From the NCBI RefSeq assembly GCF_008831285.2, contig NC_045142.1, positions 12,414,716-12,478,715 of the forward strand: 64,000 nt of DNA. The letters run 5' to 3'. The notes beneath the pieces were generated by a model. The model saw nothing but the letters and a program-made list of their open reading frames with translations. It did no database searches and was not told the DNA's origin. Positions 47,201 through 59,395 of the stretch are shown piece by piece. Both the position numbers and the translations under genes were made by a program. Each line of letters starts with the position of its first letter. Position 1 is the stretch's first letter. Source of the DNA: Nymphaea colorata. Its lineage: Eukaryota; Streptophyta; Magnoliopsida; Nymphaeales; Nymphaeaceae.

Positions 47201-49100
47201 AATTATTCTGCTACTCCTAGGATCTAGCATGATACCCAATGCCTTGCAGCATTTGTTGGTGGTAAAAAAAAAAATTGTTGCAAAATCTTCATGTTCAGTG
47301 TTTTGGACTGACAACACAACAATCCATACATGAATTTGATAAAAATCTGTTGGACATATGTACTTTATATTTGACATAAATTTATAAGTATGTATATCTC
47401 GCCCTATCTCCATGCCCATCCTTTAATAGAATCATACGTCATGTCTTCCATACCTTTATCAAGAGCCATACATTATGTCCTGCTTTGGTACAAGTCATGG
47501 GTCTGCCATCATGAAGGTCAAAACTAAATATAATGGACAAGTTTTACTACATAAACTGATCATGATGGAAAAACATATAAAATTGTTTTCAACATTGGTT
47601 CGTATCAAGCGTTTGAAAATTAGAACTACTAAATTCTGGGGATCTTTGGCTTCTTATGTGAGTTGAATGGGAAATTACGTATGTGTTGATATTGTACTAA
47701 AACCTCTTGTATCAACCTCCATTGTATTTGGCCTTCCTTTGATTGATTATGGGAGAATCTGTGTTTCCTTTGCCAAAAATTTTCTTTTGCTTATTGTGGT
47801 CTTTATCATTAATTGTCAACCCAATGGATGCAATTGACTAATTTTATAGCCTTTCCCATCATGATCAGTTTATACAGTAAACTTGTCCCATATCTTTTGT
47901 TTTGACAATCATGGCAGCAAACATGACTTATACCAAAGCAGGAGTTGAGGTGTGGGGCTCGATGAGGTCGGTATGTAAGACAGGACATGAACTTCTTAAA
48001 GGATTGGCACATGGATGGGGATAAGCAACAGATATATTTTACAGACATAAGTTTCATAAATACAATAAATTTTGTCAAATGCATGTATGGGTTGTGTGTT
48101 TCAATCCAAGAAAACTGTAACATGTCACAAATAGTACCATAACAATTTGCAAGTGCAGCAAACGTGATGTTTCTGACTCCAAATCCTCATTGTAAATTTA
48201 GTGGATAAAATTGGGACCAGTCATTTTACCCAAATCTGAAGCCCATATCCAATAAGGTGCAACTCTGGCATGACTACCAAGTAACCATGTTATGTATCCG
48301 AATAAACTTGGAAAGTGGAAACTTCCCTTTCCTCTCATTCTCGTTCATTTGCACTTCAAGAATTTCAGATCAGACAGCTTTGTGTATTTTGCTATCATTT
48401 CATTTTTGTAGTTCGATGCCAACTCAGACAAGCTTGTATTTTTGTTTATTTGAACAATTTGCCTATTAAATCCTTGAGTCTATTTTGTTATGCATTTGAC
48501 TTACAAAATGTGGATTTGCTTATCCCAAACTTACACAGTCTAGTGCCTGAATACAAGATTGATGGTCGAACACCATCATTGAGAAACCTGGTTGTCACAT
48601 TTAACAACATATTTCTTATTATCTTCAGCCATGAAAACATGGTGTGTTAAAATGCTATCATTGCAGGAAACACTGATCCGTACAAGGATTTGCACATGGG
48701 ATCTGTACATGTGAATGATGTGGCTCTAGCACATATTTTAGTATATGAGAATGCTTCTGCATCAGGAAGGCATCTTTGTGTTGAATCTATTACTCATTAT
48801 AGTGACTTTGTGGATATGGTTGCCGGACTTTATCCAGAATATAACTTGCCTAGGTATGTGGACTCTCTCAAACTGACATTCTAAAGCAAACCATTATCAC
48901 TTGACTTGCTGTCATCGTTAGTAATTGGAAGCATTTCTGTTTGTTGCTGGAGCAGGTTCACTGAGGAAACCCAGCCTGGGTTACTGAGGGCAAGTAATGC
49001 ATCCAAAAGGCTGATTGATTTGGGAATGGAGTTTGTTCCATTAGAGCAAACCATCAAGGACTCGATCGTGTCACTTCGAGAGAAAGGATTTTTGAATTGA
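41216..49100 (+). CDS. Cinnamoyl-CoA-reductase-like NADP-dependent reductase, copy 2
   Basis: Six exons: 41216-41342, 41430-41602, 41697-41882, 41988-42150, 48667-48853 and 48956-49100. Exon lengths are identical to copy 1 (127, 173, 186, 163, 187, 145) and give 326 aa with no internal stop. Motifs: VTGSSGFIG Rossmann loop, [15 protein letters not shown] active site (Tyr-x3-Lys kept), [10 protein letters not shown]. Replacements against copy 1 are mostly conservative, e.g. active-site neighbour PL to SA, GTIL to GPIL, FYMG to LHMG. An in-frame ATG at 41198 would add six residues (MLEAEG). I chose 41216 because copy 1 has only the equivalent of that ATG. Intron 4 is 6.5 kb. As with copy 1, the NWYCYGK motif of lignin CCR is absent. 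Confidence 0.92.
42395..43065. other. Block in intron 4 of copy 2 absent from copy 1
   Basis: About 0.67 kb starting in a CT/CA microsatellite, with no counterpart near 18075 in copy 1. It contains G/T-rich sequence (42885-42940). No inverted ends or target duplication found, so insertion here and deletion in copy 1 are both possible. Confidence 0.55.
45347..46840. other. CT microsatellite plus about 1.46-kb copy-2-specific block
   Basis: In copy 1 the CT run is followed directly by the AT-rich repeat (23307-23315). In copy 2 about 1.46 kb intervenes (45376-46840). An 86-aa frame at 45503-45763 matches nothing I recognise. Confidence 0.55.
46740..47100. repeat. AT-rich dispersed intronic repeat, copy 2
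   Basis: Resembles 23315-23660 and 60240-60650. Shares with the latter the upstream string TTTTTAATGG.AAG.TTTTCC.TTGG, which is missing from copy 1. Confidence 0.6.
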
Positions 49101-49689
49101 AAAATGCTGCTCAGAATATAACATGATATGGCATGTTTTGTACGTTTTCATGGCTTTCTGCATCTATATTACTGTACCTATTCCCGGCATAAAATGGTAT
49201 TTAAGCTATGGCTCTTCATTATGTACATATCAACTTTCACCGTGCCATCCTCTTTACCATTTACCACTTCCAAACTCCAGTTTTAGAAATTTTTGAAAGC
49301 ATCGGTGCTCTCTCTCTCTCTCTTCTCTCTCTCTCTCAGTTTTGCAGGCAGCCCGACGCAACGGACTGGCGGTCGAGGGCATCCGATGGATGGCAACCGA
49401 GGCACCCAATGTAAAGGGAGATGGGCAGGGGGCTCATTTTGGAAGAATCTAATAAACTGTTCATATTGTTGGACTTGCCTTTGATCGTCCCTCATCAGCA
49501 ACCTGAATTTAATGAGCACAGTGAATTCTCTGCATTGGGTACAAGCAAGGACTAACTATTTGTGAAGCGTTGGTCGACTAGAGTCTTTGAGATCACGTCA
49601 TTCCTTTGAGGGTATGTGTAACCATCCGAGCGAACGGGCAGGAAGATTCTCTTTGGAGGAAGTTTCCAGGTAAAGTCGGTCTTCGACTA

Positions 49690-52600
49690 ATGTTTCATAA
49701 GTGGTTGGTCACTCCAATAAAGTTTCTTGCATATTCCGCTGCTGGGGAATACGTCCCCTATTCTTATTAACAAAAATTGATATTTACAAAGAGACAAAAG
49801 ACAGAAAGGGGAGCACGACGAACTTCAAGGCATCGCATTCCAAAGCAGTTTTGTCCCCAATGGGCAAGGCTTCAACAATAAAGCGATTACGTCAACAGCA
49901 GGTCTAAAATGCATAATCTGTAGGTACTTTCTGCAGCAGAAGAGACTAGAATTTCTAGTCCCTAGCATCAAAAGGGTGATCCAGCAGCCTTATGGTCTTG
50001 TCTCTCCATCATTTAGGGCCTATCGTGAGACCAATCCCACTCTTCAGCGCGGGAGAGCTGAAAATGATGTCTTTCAAAATGTTGAGCCAAACATGGGCGG
50101 AACAGTGGTTGTGAGCAGTCAGCCCCAATTGCATCACCTCATTTTGGTTGTTGGAAAAGCCAACAGCTACGTTGAAACAGTCAGATTGTTGAAGAATTGC
50201 AATGTGTACACACGTCTTGCAAGGAAAGAGGGCTCTACGATCATCAATCAGCCTCAATACCCGTGACAAACCAAAGAGTGGCCATCCGGTGAGTAAGCCT
50301 GTTAGTAAACTGCTTGTCCCAGAGAAGCTATAAGTCTTTCCAAATGCTTTGAGCTATTACAGCTGGAGCAGGGGTGGCTTCGCCGCGACGGATCCTATTG
50401 CGCACTTTTCAGATGTAACCAAGAACCATGGGAAGAGTTGCCTCTCATATCTCAGACTTCCAACCACGTCTGAAGCTGCTTTCCTTCCATTTAGAATGGT
50501 GGCGATGATCTCCGGTGCAACCTTGCAGGGGGAGAGGGCCCCCGAACCCTTTTATTTCTCAAACATAGAGGAACAGGAATGGAGAAGAATACACAGTTGA
50601 AAAAAGATGCACAACATGGGTTCCATCCAAGACAAGCATGAAGAGCTTGCACAAAATGTGGTGACCCTGAACCAAAATTTACCTCATGTTTCTAACGGTC
50701 AGTGACTGTAACGTCTCTAACGCAGGGTTGCATCGAAGAGAAGTCATTCTGTGAGCATTAGTCTTCAGCACGGAGTATCCCCAACCAGCCTGCACATGTC
50801 TGCTCAATGCCCTTTGGAGCTGCATCTTCCACCTGTGCAGAGCCGCCACTATGGCTATCGAGTCCTTTGAGTTTGGGAGAGAAAGCAAGAGGTCACTCAA
50901 AATTTGTTCTGCTACCTAGAAGAGATTTGGGCGAGTAAACTTGCCCCGCGCCGTAACAATTTCACCTTTGCTGTTTTTGATGACACCTATGATCTTTCGT
51001 CCAGAATTCCAAGTAATAGCTGCTGTTTGGATGATGAATGCTGGATGATGAATGCCTGGCCCCCGAAAGAGGGCCACGGTTCTGGTCTGATGGCCATTGC
51101 CTGCCAACACATTCTCCAAATTCTCCTTTGCCATTTCACCTTGAAGTCATGGCAGCACCATCACTTGGAACCGCTTCTTGCAGATTCCTCCATTGAGCAA
51201 TTCTGACATCAAAATTTCCTTCCCACCAATTTCCAGCAACCGTGCACTCAGCAGCACTGGATGAACGGATGGGAGACTGATTCTTCTTGTCTTGCACATA
51301 TACTGCATCGGTTCGTAAGAGAGAATCCCAGCCTTCTTAAGTCTGTTGGGTAAGTAAATGGCTGCACATAGCAAGGCAGGCACACCATTTAGCTCTAGGC
51401 AGCGCATCATTTTTCCATATTTTGTACCAAATGGAAGTAATCTCTTTGCGAAGGTGCACTAAATCATAGATGTCCCGCTGACTGACCGCCGCATTGCTGC
51501 GATTATCGAGCATTAGGACGTCAGTCTCTTGGGAAAAGTTAGTGTGTTGGATAACCTGGTTGATCCGCGGGGAGTGAATGTTGCAATGAACTTCTCGGTA
51601 CTCTCACAAATCGACAGACTCAGATATATATTGGTTGCAAAGAATAAGGTCCTGATCGTGAAGCAAAAGCTCGACAATTTCCCATCCCCGTTCTTCCTTC
51701 CAAAACCGGGCGAAGTTTCCGTCACCCCCATAAGATACTTTTCCAAGGCCATGAATTACTTGACTTTGCCCGCACTGTCCATAAACTGTCAGAGCAAGTA
51801 TTTTGCTCTCATCATCAAGGCCCAGGTGAGTCAGCCAATTTGGTTTAAAGGGCTAAATAAATCATTTGAGATTTAGTATTCATTTGAGATTTATTATAGT
51901 ACTGCAGGTTTCACAGGCCCGCACCTCCTTCCTTGGGGAAACGTAAGTCCTTCCATCCAATAAGGTGTTGTTTCCTTTGAGATTTCGTATCTCTCCAAAG
52001 AAAGCGGCTACAGAGTCTCTCTAGGGTCTTTATCACCGTATTTGATAGCCGGAATGTTATCATCTAGAAATTAATTAACTGACCAAGAACATGATGAATC
52101 AAACAAAGGCACCCTGCGTATGAGAGCATTTTACCTTTCCATATGGCGAGTTTCTTCTCCACCTTGCCCATTAGAACGGAACAAGTCTCCATGGTCATCT
52201 TCCCCAAGAAGATAGGAAGCCTTAAGTAAATAATGGGAAGGTGGCAGGATTCCATTCAAGGACTAGAGCTATAGATCGGACCCTGTCTTCACTAACCCAC
52301 AATGGAATAAACACTGATTTCTGGTGATTAACTCGCAAACCAGTTCCATTTTCAAACTCATGGAGGAGCTCTTAATCTCAATTATAGTATTTTTGAGATC
52401 TCTACAAATAATCATTATGTCATTAGCATAATATATGCAAGAAGGGTATTTTGAAAATCTCTAAAATTAGATATTTTAATCTTCTTGATGGAGACCAGCC
52501 AACAGATTCTCTCAGAAAAAATTTCCATGATCACCGTGAAAAGATAGGAGGTCACCCTGCCGAAGGCCTTTTTGACTATCAAAGAAAGGGTCCTCCTACC

Positions 52601-55600
52601 AGTGATGACAAGGGTATAGCTCACCGTCTACACACATCTCATAATACTTCTAATCCAATCTTCACAAAAGCCCAAGTGAAAAAGAACATTTCAGGAAGGT
52701 CAATTGACCGTCATAGGCCTTAGACAGGACAAGGTTTAAAAGAACTGATTGCATAGTATGATTGTTGAGGCTGTTAACTATCTCATGACAAAGAAGCACC
52801 TGAGCTTGAATGTGTCTGGTAGGCAAGAAGGCTTCTTTGCCCTGATTTACAATTCGGGCTAGAATGTCTTTCATTCTGAGCACCATTATCTTGGAATAAT
52901 CTTATAAATGGAATTGCATAAAGCGATCGGCCGAAACTTCATAATATTGGAGGTATCCTGATGCTTGGGAATGAGAATTATATGAGAACGGTTAATCTTT
53001 CTCACAATTTTCTCCGTATGGAAGAAATCTTTCACCACAACGGAGACATCCCCCTACCCCCTCCAAAATGTGCCAAAATTGCTTAAAAAACTCCCCACAA
53101 AAGCCATCTAGCCCTGTAGCTTTGTCATTGCCCAATTGCCGAACTGCTATTCTCACTTCCTCTTCATCAACAAGTTTGCAAAGGTTCCAATTATCTTGTG
53201 CAGATACCATTGGGCCTCTATGAGGCCTAAGGGCAAATTCCCACCTTTGATATGGTCCGCGTAGAACCTTTGGAAGTATGTCAGAGGCCTCGTGAATCGT
53301 CTTAGGGTTCTCTGCAAGGACATCATCTATTTAGATTCTGTGAATTATGTTTTTTTGGGCCCTGCTCTCACAGTGGGATTGAAAGTATTTGGTGTTTTGG
53401 TCGCCCTCATTCAGCCATTTAATCTGAGCCTTTTGTTTCCAAAATAGAGTTCTTCCTCTTTCAAGGCTGCATCTAACTCCTTGTGAAGTATCCATTCCAT
53501 CTTATTTGGATAGGCCAAGCACTCATCCTTATGTTTTTGCAAGCTATTAAGGAAGCAATTCTCTTTGGGATACTACCATACATGTTGGTATTCCACCATA
53601 ACAATCTTGGTCGAGTGAGATTCATCTTAGTTAGCAGCTGGATCATCGTACATCATCTTGTCTCCGCATTCCAATAGTCTCAGATGATGGATTCACAATT
53701 TGGTCTAAAGAACCAACATTTATACATTTTGAAGACTTTCTTATTGAAATTCCCTTTCTCACGGTTAACACAAGAGAGGATTAAGGCATTATGGTCGGAC
53801 GATGTGCAGGTCACTGTCCAAAATGAAGGAGTTAAAGTCATGACAAGATGCCCTACTTGGCGCTTGCCTTGTTTTGTCATGTGGGCCTCTTAATGGATTG
53901 AAATTGTCAATGAGTGCCATCGGTCCGTGACTCAATTGGATTGCACTTGAGAGATCTCTGAATGACAACCTACGGATTAGACAATTTGGATGTAGATGCA
54001 CCCCAAAAATGGAGAATTGGAAGCCATTTCTTGTATCTCTGCAGTTTACTTTCAACTAGAACGGATCTGATGTAGCCACTTTAAGCGTAACAGCACTAGG
54101 GTTCTATCCAAGAATAATTCGGATTTGAGATTCCGGGTTACCACTAACAGCAAAAAGTGTATATCCTCTGAGCTTATTCAGTAACTGTACTTAAACTAGT
54201 CTGGCGAATTAAAGGGTCTAGAATAAAGAAAATCATTGGTTCATGTTCTCGAATAGTAAAAAACAAATCTTTTTGAGCTGCTTCTCTAGCCAACCCTCTG
54301 ACATTCCGCGACAATATCTTCACGGATAAACTGACCAAAGGGAAGGTAAAGGAAAGCAGCTTAATTGTGTAAGGCCTCTGGTGCCCCCTGTCCCCGGCTT
54401 GCCCAGTAATCTCATCGTCACTATCAGTTGTTTTTACCTCTTTCACATTAGAGGTAAGGTGAACATTGGGAGGAGTTTCCATTGTAGATCGTCTGCCATC
54501 CCCATAGCCTCCTCTGCCACCACTGTACCTGCCTAGCCCAGTCGAGACCTCACATTTAAAACCCCTTCCTCTTCATTCAATGACACATTTCTGCCAGCAG
54601 ATTTAGATGCAATTTTGACAGGATGCTTGTGCTTACGGAGACAAGGTCCTAAGGACTCAGCCATTTTTGCCCACCCAATTGGGGATTGGGCCACCTGCTT
54701 GGTCATTAGCTGAAGGGAGTAACAAAGTGAACCTGCTCTGCTCACAGTGTTGGATGGGGGATGAGATTTTTTTCCTTAGAACTCGCTTGGGAGGGGTTCG
54801 GTTGAGGGGGAATCTAGGCAGGGGGGGTGACTTGACTCGCCTCTGAGGAACTGTGCTGAGGTCGACCTTTCCTCCTTGACCATTTGGGTGATCCCCACTG
54901 GAATTGTTTTGGCCACGACGCTCGTGCATATCTTGTCTACTGTCTCCAAGACAAGTATCAGTGGGGCAAGGTTGAGGGTTCTGATGACCGGTTGGCGATT
55001 GGGAGAGAGATCATCAGGACTGCCGAGTTCTATGGGAATAGGAATCGTCTCTTCCATTACCTTTCCCGTCTGATGGCCACTTAATGTAGCAAGTCAGTTT
55101 CCCTCCTGCACAAGGCCAGTTGGGGCCGAGAGGTTTCAGGTTCAGATCTCTGGTTGCAATGACCATTACGAGCAATAGTCACCTCCTTCCAACCTTGGCT
55201 GGTTAGTGGTTGCTGCGTTGGCTGAGGCTTCGTCGTTCGACAATCTTTAGTAAAGTGGGATGGTCATGTGGCATTTCATACAGAATTTGATTTATCCTTC
55301 ATGCGTGATGGTCTGCGTACCAATATCGTTGTTTCCACACTCCAACTCCACCACCGAATGGGGCTTGAAGGAGGACACTTCGATATAAATCCTGTCATGT
55401 CCCACCCTTAGTTGAACCTTTGTAAAGGGGTCTGATTCTATGAATTCCCCACCAAGCGCTCGAACCACTGTAAAGTAGATTCGTTTGTTCCACAGAATGG
55501 ACGCTGAGTCCAGGAAGCTACACCTACAATGGAACCTTGATAGATTCTTCAATACAGATGTCCATACTAGGAGTCCATCTGCACCCCAGCACTAGTATTC

Positions 55601-56230
55601 CTCGCAACCTCTTTCCGAAGGATGATATTGAGCTTCTACTAGAAATCGACCCGTGCAAAGAAATATCCTTTACCTGCAACGGAGAATAGTGGATTCTTTA
55701 CCTCATACCACAGAGAGCACAACCCCGACACTATGTAACTGGCCTCCATTGATCCTTTGTTTATCCCACCCAGGAAACAAGCTATAGATGTAAATTTGAA
55801 TTGTCTTTTCATCTCCTCTAAATCTTCTTCAGAGATGGTAACACGGAGAAGGCTGTTCATGATATGCACTTCCACCTCTTCCTGCTCTCCATCAGAAATT
55901 ATTTCTTCTCTGTTGAGAATCGTTGCCCAAAATGTTAGGGGAATATGCGCTTGTCTGTCCTGTCCCTCCCACTGCTCCGAACGGTCCGCTCTCTCCAACG
56001 ACAGTGCTTCCTCCTCATTCTGCTGCCTCAAGTCTTCCATGCTTTGATATTGTCGTTGAGAGTCATCGCGGGCCGCCGGAGATACCAAACTTTGCCCTAC
56101 CGAACGAACCTGGCTCAATCTCCATGGCCGAGGGTCTGGCAGCATTGCCGGGGAAGGGAGCTGCTCCAAAGACACTACGATGGATAGGAAATCTCAAACC
56201 CTAGGGAGACTTCTCTGATCTCTCCTCAGT
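49690..56230 (-). mobile_element. Decayed LINE (L1-type) retrotransposon
   Basis: Reading the minus strand: ORF1 starts at about 56175 (178-aa frame to 55639; GKGYFFARVDF fits a DUF4283 domain) and continues broken to about 55290 with a worn zinc knuckle. ORF2 starts near 54340 with an endonuclease (ILSRNVRGL). Reverse transcriptase pieces follow: NDKATGLDGFCGEFFKQFW (53100), YANDIM at 52430-52413 where YADD is required, YLRLPIFLGKMT...KKLAIWKGKMLSYAGCLCLI (52250-52090) and RFLWRDTKSQRK. RNase H-like pieces (GVIKNSKGEIVTARGKF, near 50930) come last. Stops and frameshifts abound and the active site is mutated, so it is dead. Both boundaries are approximate. Confidence 0.85.
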
Positions 56231-56812
56231 ACACAATCTTTTACTATTTTGTTAAACTGGTGGAATGATCTCGTCTCCTTACAGGTGAGGAGTTGATTCT
56301 TCCTCATGATGATAGAGAGCACATTGATTGGCCAAAGCGATTCCTTGTTTCTGAACTCCGTCCAGACTTAGCAGCCTCTAATGGGCAGCTAACAGACTAA
56401 ACCAGACACCACTACTGTATATTCAGTAGTGGGCCTTTCGAGGACCAGAAAAGATGTTTTCGAGGACCAGAAATATTTATTATATTCAGTAGTGGGCCTT
56501 TTGTCTTTGATTCGAGCATAAAAATCTGTACTTGAGAGAGGAAGCGTCAATATCTACCCACCATAGCACATCCGAACGACTGTGAGTTGGAAATTTTGAA
56601 GTACATATTTAATCCATCAGTTGTTGATTTGGTGAGCAGATTTCTTTTGAGAGCAACCGGTAATTCCTGCGGAGATATTTTTTCCTCACCATCTCTGCAC
56701 ATGGTGAGTCTCCATAGTAGGCCTTGAATTCCTACTGTAACATCATGACCTTACATATGATGTGAGAGACGAGACCCACACCACCCTCGTCGATGGGAGT
56801 GCATAGGGTCTT

Positions 56813-57060
56813 CTATCCCAAAAAGTGGGGATGTCCACGCTCATCTGAGTATGCCCAAACAAAACTAGATATGAATTTGTCCATTTTTAAGAGGATGCTG
56901 AGGGAGAGTCTGGAAGATCTAGACCAATAGCATACAATATGTAACAAAACACTCTTAAGACAAATCCTGCCCATATAAGAGAGCACATCTCTCTTACAGT
57001 CTTCCTTTTTGTCCTCTTGCATGCCATTAACGTCAGTTAGGGAATCCTGGCGTCAGTCAG
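56813..57060 (-). mobile_element. Second LINE fragment
   Basis: Minus-strand frame (DVLSYMGRICLKSVLLHIVCYW...LLKMDKFISSFVWAYSDERGHPHFLG) corresponds to the part of L1 ORF2 that also occurs at about 52130-51930 in the larger LINE. It is a separate insertion or a rearranged piece. The stretch 56231-56812 holds nothing else I recognise. Confidence 0.65.
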
Positions 57061-57180
57061 AAGTAGGAAGAGTGTGAAGCAGGTCCGGTGGCGAAAAACT
57101 CTATGGTTCTGGTCTGTAAATTGCTTCTCGTACCAAAGGAGTTCGGCTCTCTAAAAAGGAATTAGCTACAACGTCTAGTT

Positions 57181-57335
57181 GTCATAAGTAGGAATGTAGT
57201 ACGAAGGAACCCAGCTCGAGCTCAGCCACCTCCAGTCACGTATTGCTCAACTCAAGCTCTATGAGGCAACTCAAGCTCAACTTGGTAAACCAAGTCCGAG
57301 TTCGAGCTGGACTCGTTTAAGCTCATGTCACTTGA

Positions 57336-57370
<35 letters not shown>

Positions 57371-57621
57371 TTTTTCTTTAAATGAAAATGAAAACAATAA
57401 ACCTTTGTCAAAAAGTTGCGGACATAACCTTGAAGATTAACAAACAAGGAAGACACGAGTCGAGCTCCTGTAACTCAAACTCGACACATTTATAAGTCGA
57501 GTTCTAATTCAAGATCAATCTCAACTCGTTTATTAAATGAGTCAAGCTTGAGTTGAGCATACATGGCAAGTTTGAGTCGAGCCCAAGTTGGCTTGGCTTG
57601 TTGTACATCCCTAGTCATAAG
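57181..57621. mobile_element. hAT-type MITE, 425 bp (57189-57613)
   Basis: Flanked by GTCATAAG at 57181-57188 and 57614-57621. Ends are TAGGAATGTAGTACGA at the left, and TAGGGATGTACAACAA reading in from the right, followed on both sides by GAGCTCGAG/GACTCGA-type motifs. The AT run at about 57339-57368 is internal. Confidence 0.88.
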
Positions 57622-57968
57622 GCTTCTTTTTCTACTATAGAACATAGCAATGTACACTTAGGCATGTTATCATGCTCTTTCTACTATAATACAGTCTGAT
57701 TCGTTATGTTGTCTTTTGAGTGAATGTGTCTAAGTTTGGTCCTTTATGACAAGATTGTTTCTTTTTTCTTAGTCCTTTTTTACTAAAGGGTTCCATATGG
57801 ACCTGGAGAGCTGAAGGCTTAGCTTGAGGAGCATTTGGTTACTTGCTATGGGTGCAAGGCTGTTAAGGTTGTCATGCGCCATGCTTGTTGTTGCGTGTCA
57901 TCTTCTTGTTTCTCTAAGCATGTCTTGAAGAAGCTTCAAATCAGGTTCTCTTTTCATGTGACAAAAAC

Positions 57969-58207
57969 TAAGGTTGTGTTTGATTTCTCACAGATCTCAG
58001 CTCCGAGGGTATCTGAAATCAACAATAGGTGAGATCCACACTTTTAACAAATTATGCATTTCAGCCCCAGCATGGATCTCAAATCCACACTATATTGTAA
58101 AAAGTAAGTCCAGGGTTTTTTTTTTGTTTTGGGGGGTGTGCAGCGTGGAGTTGGTTCGGACCTCAAAACCACAGACCTGGGATCCACAGTGATCAAACGC
58201 AACCTAA
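57969..58207. mobile_element. Tourist-like MITE, 233 bp (57972-58204)
   Basis: Flanked by TAA on both sides. Ends are GGTTGTGTTTGAT, and GGTTGCGTTTGAT reading in from the right. This is the same superfamily style as the 34288-35899 element (GGCTGCGTTTGAT, TTA duplication). Confidence 0.75.
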
Positions 58208-59395
58208 TTGCAAAAAAAACCCCATCTATCATATTTCCTTCAAGCTTGAACATCCAATTATATGACATGAGGTGGTAGTCTAAAGACCCTTCTTTATAGT
58301 GAGCAACTCAATGAGTCCAGTATTTGAGACTCAATTAAAACTCATAAAAGTCGCTGAGACAAAATGACATTGCGTGAAGAGGAAAAGGAAAAAGCTTCTC
58401 CAATTAGAGAGTGGGAATACTACGATCAGACAAAGTATTAAGGTGCAAACTAACAATATCTTTTCATGTTTTATGAACATCATAGATGTGGAGTTTGTTG
58501 TGAAGTTGAAAACTGCACGTTGGATTGGTTAGTAACGTTCTTTTAGGTTGGAAAAAACTACAGTTTTCGTGAACACAAAGGAGGTTCAGGCTCAGCAGTT
58601 GGCTCACACAAAGTTCGGATCTAACCTCAGGCATCGCTGGATGTGGGAGAATGGACCAAGAAATATGACAAAATTTTGATTTGTGCTTGAGGATTAGGAA
58701 AAACTTCATGGTAATGTTAATCATCTTGTTTAAGAAAAATTGGCACCTTATTCAGTTAGCATAACTTTCTTTCACTCATCTTCACAAAAATATTAGATTT
58801 CTTTGAAATTGAAACGGTTCAAACCAGGAGGATTTTTCTGATATTAATCGAAACAAAATTCAAATTTCATCCATTTACGGAGATGAGGGAGAAATTTCAT
58901 CTATTTACAGAAATGAGAGCAAACAAGATAATTTCAGACTAAATAAGATGACAGCTCTTTCCAAAACAACACAAAAACAAAAGCCACATTTTTCAATTCC
59001 TAAAAGAAGACATCAAAGTTTTTTTTTTTCTTCAAAAAAAAAAAAAGAATTATATCGCAGACCATGAAAGATCTATGCCGGCCCCAGTGGACTTCGTAAT
59101 GGATTCAAGATTACGCCATGGCCTTTTAGTAGATGAATGTGCAATTGCTGGAGCAAAAACATTTGAAGTGTGGGCTGTAATCAAGACTAAAACAATCCAA
59201 AAAAACCAAGCACTCTCAAAAGCAGTAAAATGAGAATCAACTAGAGGTCGACATCAAAGCATTTTGCACAGAGACATGGATATTCTTGGCTAACAGAACA
59301 TGATGATCATGGAACAATCATGCATACATACATGATAGTTCTAGTACCCCAAAAAAAAAATTAATAAATAAAGTGGATAAACTGCAAAGAATTGT
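58208..59395. other. Nothing recognised; 3' flank of the methyltransferase gene
   Basis: AT-rich. No exon or element could be supported. The polyadenylation region of the methyltransferase gene should lie just below 59396 on this side. Confidence 0.4.

Larger units (their letters stand above)
40230..49290 (+). repeat. Segmental duplication unit 2 (contains reductase copy 2)
   Basis: Collinear with 14926-25880. Homology begins only a few bases after the CACTA end, so the element lies at or hides the unit boundary. Homology ends near 49290, after the 3' flank. Confidence 0.85.

Noticed and set aside
49976-56204. Plus-strand ORFs of 60-115 aa across this interval
   Set aside because: They are antisense to the LINE coding frames and have no recognisable features.
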